A stretch of 64,000 nt of DNA from Candidatus Binataceae bacterium (GTDB taxonomy: Bacteria; Desulfobacterota; Binatia; Binatales; Binataceae), in the NCBI GenBank assembly GCA_035308025.1, contig DATGHL010000008.1, positions 1 through 64,000 of the forward strand, read 5' to 3'. Under the pieces are notes generated by a model, which was given only the letters and a program-made list of their open reading frames with translations, searched no databases and had not been told where the DNA came from. Position 1 is the first letter of the stretch; every line of letters starts with the position of its first letter. This document shows, one piece after another, positions 41,573-52,065 of the stretch. The position numbers and the translations under genes were made by a program.

Positions 41573-43909
41573 TCAAGGCTTCGCGGGCGGGGTGGCGAAG
41601 AGATCCTGCTGGGCGGGCGCGGCAGAGTCGTCGGGCGCGTAGAGTTCGGCGGCCGGGAATAAGCCATCGCGCTCGACGAAGGGGCGGAACTTCTCGTAAA
41701 GGTCGGCGAGTTTGGCGACATAGTACTCGACGTTTTCGTCGGGTTGAGCCGGATCGTAAGCTGAGGCCATCCGGGCTGCGGTCGCGACTTTGACACGCGC
41801 ACCGGTCCCGGTGACGTAATACGAGATTTGATCGCCGCTGAGATAGGGGCGTTCGGCCTTGAGCGCGAGCTCATAGGCCGCGGCGACGTTGCGGCGATTG
41901 CCGCCGCGTTTCTGCCGATAGGTTTCGGTCGAGTCCTGCAGGGTTTCGGTCTTCATCAGATCGGCGATCCCGATCGCGTGGCCGACGATGCGTGCGCTAT
42001 AGGTTTCATATAGTCGCGGCACGTCGTGCGCGCGTCCCGCGAGCAGCAGCTTGAACATCTCCTCCATGAAGCGGCGCTGGAAACGTTCGAGCCCGCGTGA
42101 TTTAAGCCCGGAGCCACGAATCGTCATCTCATCCTGATCATCGAGCAAGACGTAGTTCTTCATTTTGTAGCTGAACATCGCCGGATAGCGGCCGTCGATT
42201 TCGAGCCGGATGCCCGCGGGCATCGAGGCGCCGACCTCGTCGATCAGGCGCTGCGCCGCGGCTTCATCGCCAAGCGCAAAGGGCGCGACAAAGTAGATGC
42301 CGTCGGTATCGACTTCGACAACCTCGGCGCCGCGCGCCTCGAGCTCGACGATCGCACGCTGAATCAGCTCGCGTCCGCGCCGGGTGACCGTATTGGCGGC
42401 GGCGAAATCATTGAAGTGGCCGAGCGCGAAGCCGAGATAGCCATAAAAGGAATTGATCAGGATTTTGAAGGTCTGCTGGAGCGTTTCGAGATTGCGCCGC
42501 TCGATGCCGGTGAGTTCCCGCGCCGCATTCTTGGCCTGCACGCGGAAGCTGCGCAGATCCGCGAGCATGTGCAGGAAGACGCCAAGGCGGTCGTTGGCCG
42601 GCGCGTGGCCGCCCTCGAGCATCAGCGACGGATAGAGCGAGGTGACGTCGCAGTGGAGCACATTGCGCGCGACGCCGCAGCGGCGCATCTCGGTATAGCC
42701 GCCGGCGACTTCGCTCGGCTCGTTGGGGAGGGGAATCGAGTGGCGTTGATTGAGATAGGCGCGCATCAGCAGGGCGTCGATTTTGGTCGCGTTCCCGCGA
42801 ATGATGACGTTCTGATACGAGTAGGGAAAAATCTGTGCCTGCACGAAATAGCTGGGCGAGAGTGTGGCGGCAAGCGCGCCGGCCTCGCGCGCGTTGTCGA
42901 GGGCGTAGGCGAGCAGCTCATCGGGTTGGTTATCGAAGTAGTGGCTGCCGCGCGCGGCGTCGAGATCGACACGGCCCGGGCGCGCGACGCCGAAGTGGCG
43001 CGCCAGCTCCATGAGGCCGAAACCCTCGAGCTCGCGGCTGGCAATATCGTAGTGCTGCGCGAGAAACCATGTATCCACTAGATTGCGGCCGTAAACGTCG
43101 AAGCGGCGGTAGGCGATGACGCGCTCGGCAATCTGCATCCGCGCGGCGCGGGCGGGGATGACGCTGCCGTCGCGGCCGAGCGCCAGCGCAACTTTATGCC
43201 GCCGCGCGCGCGTTTCGAGGTATTCGAGATCGAAACGGAACAGGTTATGACCCTCGATGATGTCGGGGTCGCGCTCGCGCACGATGCGCACCAGCTCGAG
43301 CAGCATCGCGCGCTCGTCCAGCTCGCGGGCCGACAGCACTCGCTCGAAGCCGCGCGAGTCCGTCAGCGCAATCGCGATTATGCGGTCGCCCGCGCGCGCC
43401 GCCGAGGGAAACTCAAAACCGGCGCTGACGTATGTTTCGATATCGAGCTGCATCCGATGCAAATCGCCGAACTGCATCCCCATGAAGTAAGTGCTGCCGG
43501 AGAGCATCAGGTGCTGATCGATCGGTTCGGCAAGGATCATGTACGGAGCGTCGCGCGCACCGGGCGCCTTCGCGCTGACCTGGCGGAGATGACGGCGCGC
43601 CGCTTGGAGCGCGGGCAGAGAAGGAAAGGTCGTGAGATAGCGGAGATGAAAATCGCCTGCCAGGCGAGAGGTTTTGTGCGCCACCCGCAGACCGGCAAGC
43701 AGCTCGAGATCAGCGGTCAGCGCGAAAAGGCGGATCGGCCTGACTTCGCGTTCGAGGTGGTCTCCGGGTCTGCGCTTGAAAACGGCGATCTCGCTGGGCG
43801 AAGCGACCTCGAGGGCGACGATATGCTCGTCGGCAGAGTCGCCAAAGAGCAGGCGGTTGCCGTAGAATTGGCTGGAAATAGCCGAATAACCGCCAGTCGC
43901 CGTGCTCAT
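41573..43909 (-). CDS. Family B DNA polymerase (Pol II-like)
   Basis: 778 residues. The exonuclease domain shows ExoI LDIET (Asp156, Glu158) and ExoII HNLFRFDL (Asp227). The polymerase domain shows motif A DVTSLYPSLM, motif B QTFKILINSFYGYLG and motif C EVDTDGIYFV, all complete. Bacterial family B enzymes related to PolB act in repair and lesion bypass. The protein matches the usual Pol II length of about 780. It starts divergently from rpoD with 425 bp between them, ends beside a MITE-like element, and stands alone. Confidence 0.9.
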   Translation of the reverse strand: MSTATGGYSAISSQFYGNRLLFGDSADEHIVALEVASPSEIAVFKRRPGDHLEREVRPIRLFALTADLELLAGLRVAHKTSRLAGDFHLRYLTTFPSLPALQAARRHLRQVSAKAPGARDAPYMILAEPIDQHLMLSGSTYFMGMQFGDLHRMQLDIETYVSAGFEFPSAARAGDRIIAIALTDSRGFERVLSARELDERAMLLELVRIVRERDPDIIEGHNLFRFDLEYLETRARRHKVALALGRDGSVIPARAARMQIAERVIAYRRFDVYGRNLVDTWFLAQHYDIASRELEGFGLMELARHFGVARPGRVDLDAARGSHYFDNQPDELLAYALDNAREAGALAATLSPSYFVQAQIFPYSYQNVIIRGNATKIDALLMRAYLNQRHSIPLPNEPSEVAGGYTEMRRCGVARNVLHCDVTSLYPSLMLEGGHAPANDRLGVFLHMLADLRSFRVQAKNAARELTGIERRNLETLQQTFKILINSFYGYLGFALGHFNDFAAANTVTRRGRELIQRAIVELEARGAEVVEVDTDGIYFVAPFALGDEAAAQRLIDEVGASMPAGIRLEIDGRYPAMFSYKMKNYVLLDDQDEMTIRGSGLKSRGLERFQRRFMEEMFKLLLAGRAHDVPRLYETYSARIVGHAIGIADLMKTETLQDSTETYRQKRGGNRRNVAAAYELALKAERPYLSGDQISYYVTGTGARVKVATAARMASAYDPAQPDENVEYYVAKLADLYEKFRPFVERDGLFPAAELYAPDDSAAPAQQDLFATPPAKP

Positions 43910-44126
43910 CGATCAGGATTCTGCGCTGCCGACAGCCGATTTAATAGTAAGCGCGAGCCGGTGTTGTGCCACGTACCAGCAAAGATCCGCGAAAATCTGA
44001 TATGATCGGGGCGCCAACGCGGCCTTTTGCGATAGTGGCGATCGCGCCTGTTGCCGGACTTCATGATTATATTTGTGTTTCGGGAAGCATCTTAGTAGAA
44101 AAGGCTTGCCGCTGACCGAAGCCACG

Positions 44127-44155
44127 TTGAGCTTGAGCGATGTTTTGCTTATAAT
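44127..44155 (+). promoter_or_regulatory. Sigma70-type promoter of rpoD
   Basis: TTGAGC (44127-44132), 17-bp spacer, TATAAT (44150-44155): optimal spacing and a perfect -10 box. Transcription would start near 44162, 173 bases before the rpoD ATG. The rest of the gap from 43910 shows no gene; it also holds the polymerase promoter, not identified. Confidence 0.7.
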
Positions 44156-44161
44156 AGGAAG

Positions 44162-44334
44162 GTCGCACAGCCTTGCTGTGACATTTGCAACTTACTTACT
44201 CCCGGAAAAAGCTCCGATTCCGTCGCAAACCAGTGCAGGCTTGCGGCCGGATACTGGCCTGCCGGCTTTGTTTGACAGGCTGATGTTAGCACTGGCGTTA
44301 ACTTTGCCACTCGCGCGGACGGGAACCCATTAGC
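44162..44334 (+). promoter_or_regulatory. Structured 5' leader of rpoD
   Basis: The leader can fold at 44166-44180 (CACAGC-ctt-GCTGTG) and 44235-44262 (GCAGGC ... GCCTGC), the second followed by CGGCTTTGTTT, which resembles an attenuator. No strong ribosome-binding site precedes the ATG at 44335. Control of rpoD by its leader is an inference from these shapes. Confidence 0.4.
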
Positions 44335-46104
44335 ATGAAGCAGAAGTACGAAGGGAAAGATCTCCAAGGGCTCGTTGATTTGGGTCGCGAGCAGGGCTAC
44401 CTGACGTTCGATCAGGTGAACGACTTCCTGCCGCAGGACGTGACGTCGCCGACCGACCTCAGATCGGCACTCGAGAGCTTCGAGGACATGGATATCAAGG
44501 TCCTCGAAGATGTTCCCGTCGACGGGGCTGACGGCGAAGTCGAGACCGAGGCCAAGGAGGAACCGGAAGAGGCGGCAGAAGCCCCGGCGGTCGTGGATTC
44601 GTTGGGCGAATCCTCCGATCCGGTTCGGCTGTACCTGAAAGAAATGGGCAACTTCCAGCTCCTGTCGCGGGAGCAGGAGGTCGAAATCGCCAAGCGGATC
44701 GAGGCCGGTGAGAACGAAGTCGAAGACGAAGTTTTGGGGTCGCCGGTGACCTTGGACTTTGTCATCGAGGTGTCCGACCGGGTCGAAGCGGGCGAAGCCG
44801 ACTTGCGGGATATTTTTGAGGAAAACGAGGAGCCGAGCGGTGACTCGGCGGATGAGGAACGCGGTCCGGAGGCCAACGAAAAACAGCTCAAGAAACTCCT
44901 GACCGCGGCCAAGAAGCTCAAATCCCTGCACGCCAGAATCGAAACTCTGGAGAGACAGACCAAAGAGCGTCAGCGGCCCGCCCTCAAGGGCAAGATCGAC
45001 AAGTCGATTCGCCGGCTTAAAGATGGGGTGAAGCGCGAGCTTCGCACGCTCGAATTGTCGCGCCACTTCCAGGACGCGGTGATCGGCGAGATGCAGCGTC
45101 TGCTCATCGAGAGCTCGCAGGCGCGCGCGCTAATTGAACGCTACGAGGAGGCCACGGGACGCACCAAGACGCAGCTCCTGCGCGAGGCCGCCGAGGCTGA
45201 AGATCGCCGGCACGTGCTGAAGGTCAATGGGACGCGTGAGAATCTGCTTGATATCGCGGCGCGAATCAAAGATGCGCAGAAAGCGATTCGCGAAGTCGAG
45301 CGGCGGGTAAAGGCTGACGCCGAGGAATTCGCCCGCTCGCTGGAGACCGTAGCCTCGGGGCAGGATAAGAGCCGACGGGCCAAAAAAGAGTTGACTGAAG
45401 CCAATCTGCGCCTGGTGGTAAGCCTGGCCAAGCGCTACACCAATCGCGGCCTGGGTTTTCTCGATCTAATCCAGGAAGGCAATATAGGCCTGATGCGGGC
45501 GGTGGACAAGTTTGAGTATCAGCGCGGCTACAAGTTTTCGACTTATGCGACGTGGTGGATTCGGCAATCGATGTCACGCGCAATCGCTGACCAAGGCCGG
45601 ACCATTCGTATCCCGGTGCATATGGTCGAGACCATAAACAAGCTCCTGCGCGTGACGCGCCTGCTCGTCCAGCGGCTGGGACGCGAACCGGGACCCGAAG
45701 AGATCGCCGAGCAGATGGAAATGCCGCTGGACAAGGTCCAGAAGGTCCTCAAGATCGTCAAGGAACCAATCTCGCTCGAAACGCCGATCGGCGACGAAGA
45801 GGAAAGCTCGCTGGGCGATTTCGTCGAAGACGAGCTGGCGCCGTCGCCGGTGGAGGCCGCGATCCAGGGCAATCTCGGCGAGCAGACGCGCAAGGTGCTG
45901 GCGACGCTGACGCCGCGCGAGGAGCAAATCCTGCGCATGCGCTTCGGCATCGGGCAAAAGACCGACTACACGCTGGAAGAAGTCGGCAAGCAGTTTGCGG
46001 TCACGCGCGAGCGCATCCGTCAGATCGAGGCCAAGGCGCTGCGCAAGCTCCGCCAAACCGGCCGTTCGCGCACCCTTGAGGGATTCATGGAGCGCGAACC
46101 CTGA
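44335..46104 (+). CDS. rpoD: RNA polymerase primary sigma factor RpoD (sigma70)
   Basis: 589 residues. Region 1.1 (about 1-80, [20 protein letters not shown]) and region 1.2 ([20 protein letters not shown]) are followed by an acidic non-conserved insert. Region 2 has the -10 recognition helix [20 protein letters not shown]; region 3 starts [19 protein letters not shown]; region 4 has [20 protein letters not shown] for the -35 box. Length and domains are those of a primary, not alternative, sigma factor. dnaG is not upstream, unlike in many bacteria. A hairpin follows the stop. Confidence 0.97.
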   Translation: MKQKYEGKDLQGLVDLGREQGYLTFDQVNDFLPQDVTSPTDLRSALESFEDMDIKVLEDVPVDGADGEVETEAKEEPEEAAEAPAVVDSLGESSDPVRLYLKEMGNFQLLSREQEVEIAKRIEAGENEVEDEVLGSPVTLDFVIEVSDRVEAGEADLRDIFEENEEPSGDSADEERGPEANEKQLKKLLTAAKKLKSLHARIETLERQTKERQRPALKGKIDKSIRRLKDGVKRELRTLELSRHFQDAVIGEMQRLLIESSQARALIERYEEATGRTKTQLLREAAEAEDRRHVLKVNGTRENLLDIAARIKDAQKAIREVERRVKADAEEFARSLETVASGQDKSRRAKKELTEANLRLVVSLAKRYTNRGLGFLDLIQEGNIGLMRAVDKFEYQRGYKFSTYATWWIRQSMSRAIADQGRTIRIPVHMVETINKLLRVTRLLVQRLGREPGPEEIAEQMEMPLDKVQKVLKIVKEPISLETPIGDEEESSLGDFVEDELAPSPVEAAIQGNLGEQTRKVLATLTPREEQILRMRFGIGQKTDYTLEEVGKQFAVTRERIRQIEAKALRKLRQTGRSRTLEGFMEREP

Positions 46105-46105
46105 G

Positions 46106-46124
46106 CCGCAAGCAATTATTGCGG
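46106..46124. terminator. Hairpin between convergent rpoD and the GT-C gene
   Basis: CCGCAA (46106-46111) pairs with TTGCGG (46119-46124) around GCAATTA. It starts right after the rpoD stop and includes the last codons of the minus-strand gene, so it could end both transcripts. The stem is short. Confidence 0.4.
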
Positions 46125-48107
46125 GGTCAAGACTGAGGATGGGACGAGCGCGGGGCCGCCGTCGGGCGGCCGCCAGAAAAGTTGCATGGCGGCGTCTCCC
46201 GCGAGGTTGCGCTCGCCAGCCTCGATCCGATGAGGCCCGGCCGTGAGAAAGATCACCCCTTTGCCGCGACCCTGCGTCACATTCCCGGGATCTGCGATGA
46301 CCGCGAATCCGTCGATCTTTAGCCATCCAGAATCGTCGGCTTCCAGGCCAAAGGCGTAGAGTCCGGAGCGTGGCGCGGTAAGTGTGCCGCTCCAGACGAC
46401 CCGCGAGGGCGCCGGGACTCCGCCAAGCTCTGCCACGCTGTCGAAATCAATCTCTTGGTCAACACGCTCGAGATGGGGCGGGAAGCCGTTCGGTTCCAGC
46501 TCGCGATAGTAGCGGCCGAGCAGGCCGTTATGCGGTCGCGGTGTGAGTCGCGCGAGAGTGATCGCGAAGAGCGGCAAGAGGAAGATCAAAGCCAAGGCGC
46601 TGGTCCCGGCCAAGCGCCACCACCGTCTACCGCGCGGCCCCTCGCCTCCCGCGCCGAACATCCGCCACCCGGCGACGATCCAGAAGATCCCCAAGGGCCA
46701 CAGTTGAAACGGTCCGGGCAAACCGCCGAGTTTGCCCAGATTGAAGGCGGTGGATTCATCGACCACCGCCGCGCCGCCAAAAAAGGCGTCGCGATCGTAA
46801 GCAAAGTCGCCGCGCAGATATCCTTGCAGAGCGAAATCGCGGAGCGGATTAGCGTACTCATAGGGGAAATGCGGCTCAACGGCAGTCGCCATCAACATCA
46901 GAAATACAGACACGACTGCCAGAACCGCGATCACCGCGTTCCAGCGACGCGGAAGGAAAGCCAGGGCCAGCACCATCAAGGGCACGGCGGCGACGATCTG
47001 GCGCGGTCCCGTCGCGGTGCCGCCACCCCACGAGACGATCGATTGGCCAAAGGAAGCGTTGAACAAGATCATCGCGACGGTGGCGAAGGCGATCAGGCAA
47101 GCTGCGGCGCGCAGGTGCCGGCGGGTCGCGGCGAAAACCAATCCGGGCACGCTGAGCAACAGCACGGGATTGCAGAAAAACAGCCCGCGCTGAGGATCAA
47201 TCAGGACTTGGTAAAGGATATCTAGGCGCGGATAGGTTAATCCGACAAAACCGACGGCCTGCTCCGGAAACTGACTATTCTCGGCGGATTTGTAGGCTTC
47301 GTAACTGAGAAATAAGGGATTGCCGAAGGCCGCTTGATTATAGGCCATCAGCACCAGGCCGACTGCGATTGCGCCCCCGATAAACGCTGCAAGATGGCGG
47401 TTCAGGCCAAGTTTAAACAGTGCGTAAACGGCGAGCGGAACGGCCAGGAGGAAAGCCGGAAAATCACATAGCACCGCCCAGCCGGCAAGCACCCCCGCGA
47501 CCATCATGCGGCCGGCCTCATCTTCGGGCCGTTGACTCGCAATCAGATAAAGCCCAATCAGTATACAAGCGCCTGCGATCGGTTCGCCCGTCATTTCTGT
47601 CGCATAAGGAAACATTATTGTTGCGAACGGCATAATCAGGGCGCAAGCGACGGCGCGCGCGGAGGTACCGCCGAAATGAATGATGAGGCGGTACATTGCT
47701 ACGCAGGAGAACGCGACGATCAAGCTTGTCGAACAAACTATTGTCAGCCACGTCGCGAGCGCCCAGTATAGCGCCTCGTGATGCGGCATCAATGGCGAGA
47801 AGAGCGAACTGAATAGTAGCCACTGGAGCAGGCCCGAGAATGAACCACCGGGCGCCTTGACTGAGTAGTAATGACCCGCAAAGGAGATGATGTCCGCGGT
47901 GTTGTAGCCGCAATAGCCGTCGATCCAGAGTATGCGGCGTTCGACGATCGAGCGCATCAGGTCGAAACGCGCACCGGTGCTTTGGTCGGCGCCCTGATAG
48001 AAATAGGCAAAACTGAGAAACGGAATCCAGAAGAGTGCGCGCTCGAGCGCCTGAGCAGGTTGTCGTGTACTCGAAGCCGCCGGCGCGGCTAGCGTCTTAC
48101 CGGCCAC
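46116..48107 (-). CDS. Multi-spanning GT-C-like membrane protein with C-terminal PA14-type domain
   Basis: 663 residues. About 11-13 transmembrane helices (residues 25-530) with an early periplasmic acidic loop (FYQGADQSTGARFDLMRSIV) suggest a GT-C glycosyltransferase fold that uses a lipid-linked sugar. The C-terminal part (about 540-660) has GLLGRYYREL, WSGTLTAPRSGLYAFGLEAD and DSGWLKIDGFAVIADPG, the pattern of a PA14 carbohydrate-binding domain facing outside. The stop is convergent with rpoD and the start overlaps the next gene by 11 bp. Substrate unknown. Confidence 0.7.
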   Translation of the reverse strand: MAGKTLAAPAASSTRQPAQALERALFWIPFLSFAYFYQGADQSTGARFDLMRSIVERRILWIDGYCGYNTADIISFAGHYYSVKAPGGSFSGLLQWLLFSSLFSPLMPHHEALYWALATWLTIVCSTSLIVAFSCVAMYRLIIHFGGTSARAVACALIMPFATIMFPYATEMTGEPIAGACILIGLYLIASQRPEDEAGRMMVAGVLAGWAVLCDFPAFLLAVPLAVYALFKLGLNRHLAAFIGGAIAVGLVLMAYNQAAFGNPLFLSYEAYKSAENSQFPEQAVGFVGLTYPRLDILYQVLIDPQRGLFFCNPVLLLSVPGLVFAATRRHLRAAACLIAFATVAMILFNASFGQSIVSWGGGTATGPRQIVAAVPLMVLALAFLPRRWNAVIAVLAVVSVFLMLMATAVEPHFPYEYANPLRDFALQGYLRGDFAYDRDAFFGGAAVVDESTAFNLGKLGGLPGPFQLWPLGIFWIVAGWRMFGAGGEGPRGRRWWRLAGTSALALIFLLPLFAITLARLTPRPHNGLLGRYYRELEPNGFPPHLERVDQEIDFDSVAELGGVPAPSRVVWSGTLTAPRSGLYAFGLEADDSGWLKIDGFAVIADPGNVTQGRGKGVIFLTAGPHRIEAGERNLAGDAAMQLFWRPPDGGPALVPSSVLTPQ

Positions 48108-48876
48108 CGGCTTTGCTCTTATTGATTGGAGTGGTCGGCGCTTTCGCTATCCGCCTCGGCGGCTCCGATAGCAACGACCATCCCAGAACTGCAAGAGCCG
48201 CGAGCAGCATCAAGGTAGCGGCCAAAGTCCATGGACGACCTATCGGGCCCGTCACTTCCTGCTTGCGAATCGCGTCAAGATCGAAGACGTAGGGCGTGCC
48301 CGGAGCGGGTGCGGAAACTCGCTCGATGCGGGCATTGCGAAAAAAGGCTTGTCCGCGTGTGAGGTTGGCATAGCCACCCAGACGCATACAGACGTCAATA
48401 TCTGCGCCCCGCGGTCCGATCTTTAGAAAGAGCCTGAGCGGGGTCCAATTGTGATCGCCTCGCAAGTCGGCTGAGGTGATGCCGTCCTCCAGAATGCTGA
48501 CGTTGGCGCCGGTGAAGAAAGTCAACACCTTCACTGTCTTTACCTCGGCGCTGATGCGATACCAGCCCGGCCCGAGACTGACCGGCTGCAGCCAACGCGC
48601 GTCGTTGTCATGATGAGTGAGCAGCTCGATTTCGCCGCTTGTGCCGTTAGCAGGTCGAATCCAATGATAATCCGTGGTGTCGGGACTCTGGATCCAGGCG
48701 TCAGTCCGCCAGCCATCGACCGAATCCTCGGAACCCACGCTGAAATCGCCGTTGTGCAGGAGATTGGTCTCCGCCCGGCCGTTCCTTGCCGTGCCCAGCA
48801 GTGCAGCAACCAACGCGATCAAGGATAAAGCGACCAAGCGCCACCATACTATCCCTTCGCGCCTACTCATATCCAA
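48097..48876 (-). CDS. Secreted, C-terminally anchored carbohydrate-binding-like protein
   Basis: 259 residues. Signal peptide 1-35, then a jelly-roll-like module (about 36-190) opening TNLLHNGDFSVGSEDSVDGW, the usual start of CBM-type beta-sandwiches, and containing WLQPVSLGPGWYRISAEVKT. A C-terminal helix (about 218-238, LAATLMLLAALAVLGWSLL) anchors it, with a basic tail inside. It overlaps genes on both sides (11 and 10 bp), so the three are one operon, probably for a surface glycan or glycoprotein step. Confidence 0.65.
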   Translation of the reverse strand: MDMSRREGIVWWRLVALSLIALVAALLGTARNGRAETNLLHNGDFSVGSEDSVDGWRTDAWIQSPDTTDYHWIRPANGTSGEIELLTHHDNDARWLQPVSLGPGWYRISAEVKTVKVLTFFTGANVSILEDGITSADLRGDHNWTPLRLFLKIGPRGADIDVCMRLGGYANLTRGQAFFRNARIERVSAPAPGTPYVFDLDAIRKQEVTGPIGRPWTLAATLMLLAALAVLGWSLLSEPPRRIAKAPTTPINKSKAGGR

Positions 48877-51866
48877 TTGCGTAATCCCGGCCCTTCAAAC
48901 CACATGCGGGCGTAATAACCCTGCCGGGCGACCGGCGTTCCAAGCCAGATTGGCAAATAGTACAAGAACAGCAGCAGCGATGCGCCCACGAACGCGAAAA
49001 ACACGAAGTGTGACGCGTTCCGGCTTTTCAGAATCAGCAGGAAATACACTGCGACCAGCACCGCAGCGACAGGAAGGCCGGCAGCTAATTGCAGGTTCCT
49101 CGGGAACCAGCCCGGATCATAAACACCACACATGTGTCCAAGGCCGACTATCGCCGCGACACAGATGGTAAAAAGGATCACAAAAGATTCCCAGAACTCG
49201 CTTTTATCAAAGTAAAGATCGGCGAGAACCGCGCCCAGCGCAAGATAGCCAATGTAGACTGACGGCATATAATGATACAGGAAAAGGATGCGGCCGATTG
49301 GAATCCAGATTACATAGTAGGCGAGAAATGCGACAACTATAAACGTTCGATCAATACTAGGACGTTCGAGTCCGCGTACAGCAGTGATCGTCATCGCCGG
49401 AATCACACCCCACCAGGTCAATGGGTTGCCCGCACCCCAGATGGTCGCGACGATGTTGCCGGTCGGCGGAAAGTCTTGCCAATAAGCCACCGGCCGCAGC
49501 ATCAGCGGCCAGCTCCACCACGGCGACGCGTAAGGATGCGTCGCCGTGGAGACGCTTTTCTCGTACCAGATTATATCTTTGTAGTAGTGGAAGAGATCAG
49601 CGATCCCGCCCCACCATCCGAGTGTGTAATGCGGCGTGAAAGAGGCAATGTAAAAGATCGCGGCAATCGGGCCAAGCATGAGCGTTGCGCCGGTAACGTG
49701 GCGAAAGCGCCGAGGATTCGCAATGGCTGCGCGGCCTTCGTTCGCGGCTGCTTCCGGACGCCAGAGAGTGAAGCCGACAAATCCCGTAACGACCAAAAAA
49801 GTGATCGCGGGGACGTAGAGTTTCGCGCCAAGGCAGAGACCGAGCACTACACCGAGTGGTATAAGGAGACTGCGGCGGCATTTCAGCGTGGGCGTCTGGA
49901 TGATCACAAAGAGTAGCCAGTAGGCGATCGCGGCGAGCGTAACGTAAATGATATCGATACAACCAATTCGCGAATCGACGAGAAAAAATCCGTCAAGCGC
50001 GACGAGAACCGCGCCCAGGGTTGCGGCGAGGCGCGCGCGAAACATCCGTCGCCCCAAGACATACGTCACAGCGACCAGGATAGTGCCAGTAAGGGCATTG
50101 GCTATACGCCAGCTCCAGGGATGATCACCGAAAAGCAGGATGCCGGCCGCGATACCGAGTTTGGCGAGCGGCGGATGAGGGTCGAGAAAGGGTTCGCCAT
50201 GAAGGTAGTGGCGCGCCTGACCGACGAAGTGTACTTCGTCGAAAACTATTTCGGGCGGATGGCCCAGATGCCAAAAGCGGAGCCCGGCGGCGATCAGCGT
50301 AATCACTCCGACAATAAGCGTGTCGAGGCGGATCCAGGGAAATGGGGCAAAAGTCTCCGGCGGAGCCGCGCCAAAATCGAGGTGACGTGAAAACCCCGCG
50401 GCCGCCCGTGATCGTATCGCGATCGGGCGTTGAGACCACGGTCCTTCGGCCGCGAGCGTGCGTTCGGACGACAATCCATAGATTGCGGCAACCGCGAAGG
50501 CGGCGCAGTTAATGAATGAAGCGGCCATCGCCGGGCCGTCGCGAGCTTCGAAAAAGACCGTGGTGTTGAGGGTGTGTAGGACGTAGGCCAGATTGAAGAG
50601 GCCGGTCAAGGTGACCAGCCCGAAGACCAAGAGCATCGGGGTTTCCTGGATCGCGAGCGGAATCGCAAAGACAACCGCGGAATAGACATATCGCTCATGC
50701 ATGCGCGGCGCGACGAGGAAGAATCCGAACAGCGCAAGGAACGCCGTGGCCAGGAGGTTGCGTTGCGTTGGATTGCGCCACAGCGGCCAGAGCAACCCCG
50801 CGTACAACGGCGCCAGCAATAGCATCCCGAGTGCAAAGTAGGAAATCCCGAAGATGGTTTCGGCGTCGTTTTGACGCAGACCGCCGAGCAGCGCCATAAG
50901 ATTGAACGCATTGACGCTGGTCTCATGGTAATAGGCCGCCGTCGAAATATAAAGGTTTGGCAGCCAGTCCCACGGGTGTCCTGGTTGAAAGGGCGCGGCC
51001 CCGATGACTATCACGGCGGCAAAAGCCAGCGCTGCTCGGAGCCACTGCTGATAGGCAGTTTTGCGCAGAGTCCAGAACCCCAGCACCGGCAACAACATCA
51101 GGGCCTGCGGTTTGATCAGCAGCGCCAACGCCGCCAGACTCCAGCCCAGCTCGACTTCATCCTCGAGCATCATCGCGACGCTCAGCAGCATCGCAAGCGT
51201 AAGCACTGAGTCGCTTTGGCCCCACAGCACTGTGTCGAAGAGCAAAGCGGGATTGAAAGCAACGAATATCATCGCGAGCCACGCAGCGGAGGCACTGGCG
51301 CGCCGACGGACGATCACAAACATCAGCGCGGCGAGAAAAAAGTCGGCGGCGAGTGCGGGTGTTTCGACAATCACCCGCAACACGGGATCGGTCGCGCCGA
51401 GGAAGTGAGCAACGGCGCCGGCCACCCATAGGGCGTAGAGATAGCCGGGCGGATAATCGAGGAAGAAGCCCGAGCGGTACATACTCGAGGGGCCGTTTTG
51501 CGCGATGTCCAGCGCCCAGGCTTCGAAGGTGCCGACATCGACGCGGAAGCCGGGCGAGAAAGCGACCACCACAGATTTGACGAGCCACAAGACCGCGAGC
51601 AGGAGCATCGCACGCGCGAAGCTGCGGTCTCGTGATGTAATCAGCGGTTTCGCGGCAGTGTAGAGGGCGTAAAGGACGAGCGCGGCGAGGATCGCGCCGG
51701 CAACAACCCCCGCGAGTTTGTCGCTCAAAGACGAGACCGCCGGCAGATCGTCGGCCGCGACGTTGGGGGCGACGAGGCCGAGGATCGCAGCGCAAGCGAT
51801 CGTCGCCGTCACAGCCGGGCCGATACGGCTCCACGGCAAGATTTTCGCGCCGAGCGATCGCATCAA
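48867..51866 (-). CDS. Double GT-C membrane protein: GT87-like half fused to a PMT-family half
   Basis: 999 residues. The N-terminal half (about 35-480) is a polytopic GT-C domain with FRVDVGTFEAWALDIAQNGP and LDYPPGYLYALW loops typical of mannosyltransferases using polyprenyl-phosphate sugars. The second half (about 510-999) has PEIVFDEVHFVGQARHYLHG and FLDPHPPLAKLGIA, the Asp-Glu and HPPLAK elements of protein O-mannosyltransferases, then NIVATIWGAGNPLTWW. Two complete GT-C domains in one chain is unusual. It opens a three-gene operon with a CBM-like protein and another GT-C/PA14 protein. Confidence 0.78.
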   Translation of the reverse strand: MMRSLGAKILPWSRIGPAVTATIACAAILGLVAPNVAADDLPAVSSLSDKLAGVVAGAILAALVLYALYTAAKPLITSRDRSFARAMLLLAVLWLVKSVVVAFSPGFRVDVGTFEAWALDIAQNGPSSMYRSGFFLDYPPGYLYALWVAGAVAHFLGATDPVLRVIVETPALAADFFLAALMFVIVRRRASASAAWLAMIFVAFNPALLFDTVLWGQSDSVLTLAMLLSVAMMLEDEVELGWSLAALALLIKPQALMLLPVLGFWTLRKTAYQQWLRAALAFAAVIVIGAAPFQPGHPWDWLPNLYISTAAYYHETSVNAFNLMALLGGLRQNDAETIFGISYFALGMLLLAPLYAGLLWPLWRNPTQRNLLATAFLALFGFFLVAPRMHERYVYSAVVFAIPLAIQETPMLLVFGLVTLTGLFNLAYVLHTLNTTVFFEARDGPAMAASFINCAAFAVAAIYGLSSERTLAAEGPWSQRPIAIRSRAAAGFSRHLDFGAAPPETFAPFPWIRLDTLIVGVITLIAAGLRFWHLGHPPEIVFDEVHFVGQARHYLHGEPFLDPHPPLAKLGIAAGILLFGDHPWSWRIANALTGTILVAVTYVLGRRMFRARLAATLGAVLVALDGFFLVDSRIGCIDIIYVTLAAIAYWLLFVIIQTPTLKCRRSLLIPLGVVLGLCLGAKLYVPAITFLVVTGFVGFTLWRPEAAANEGRAAIANPRRFRHVTGATLMLGPIAAIFYIASFTPHYTLGWWGGIADLFHYYKDIIWYEKSVSTATHPYASPWWSWPLMLRPVAYWQDFPPTGNIVATIWGAGNPLTWWGVIPAMTITAVRGLERPSIDRTFIVVAFLAYYVIWIPIGRILFLYHYMPSVYIGYLALGAVLADLYFDKSEFWESFVILFTICVAAIVGLGHMCGVYDPGWFPRNLQLAAGLPVAAVLVAVYFLLILKSRNASHFVFFAFVGASLLLFLYYLPIWLGTPVARQGYYARMWFEGPGLRNWI

Positions 51867-52065
51867 GAGTGTGGCTCCAGCTTCCGCATCCGCGCGAGAT
51901 TAACACAGCGGCGACGCGCGTGTGATATGCGAGTCAGACGGATCAGATGGCGGCTCGGCGCGGAGGGGGTTTTATTCTTGACACACCTTGCGGATTCGTC
52001 TGACGACTACGCCTTCGGCTCTGCTCGTGTATGATGCGAAGGCGTGAACAAAGGAGATCAACCGG

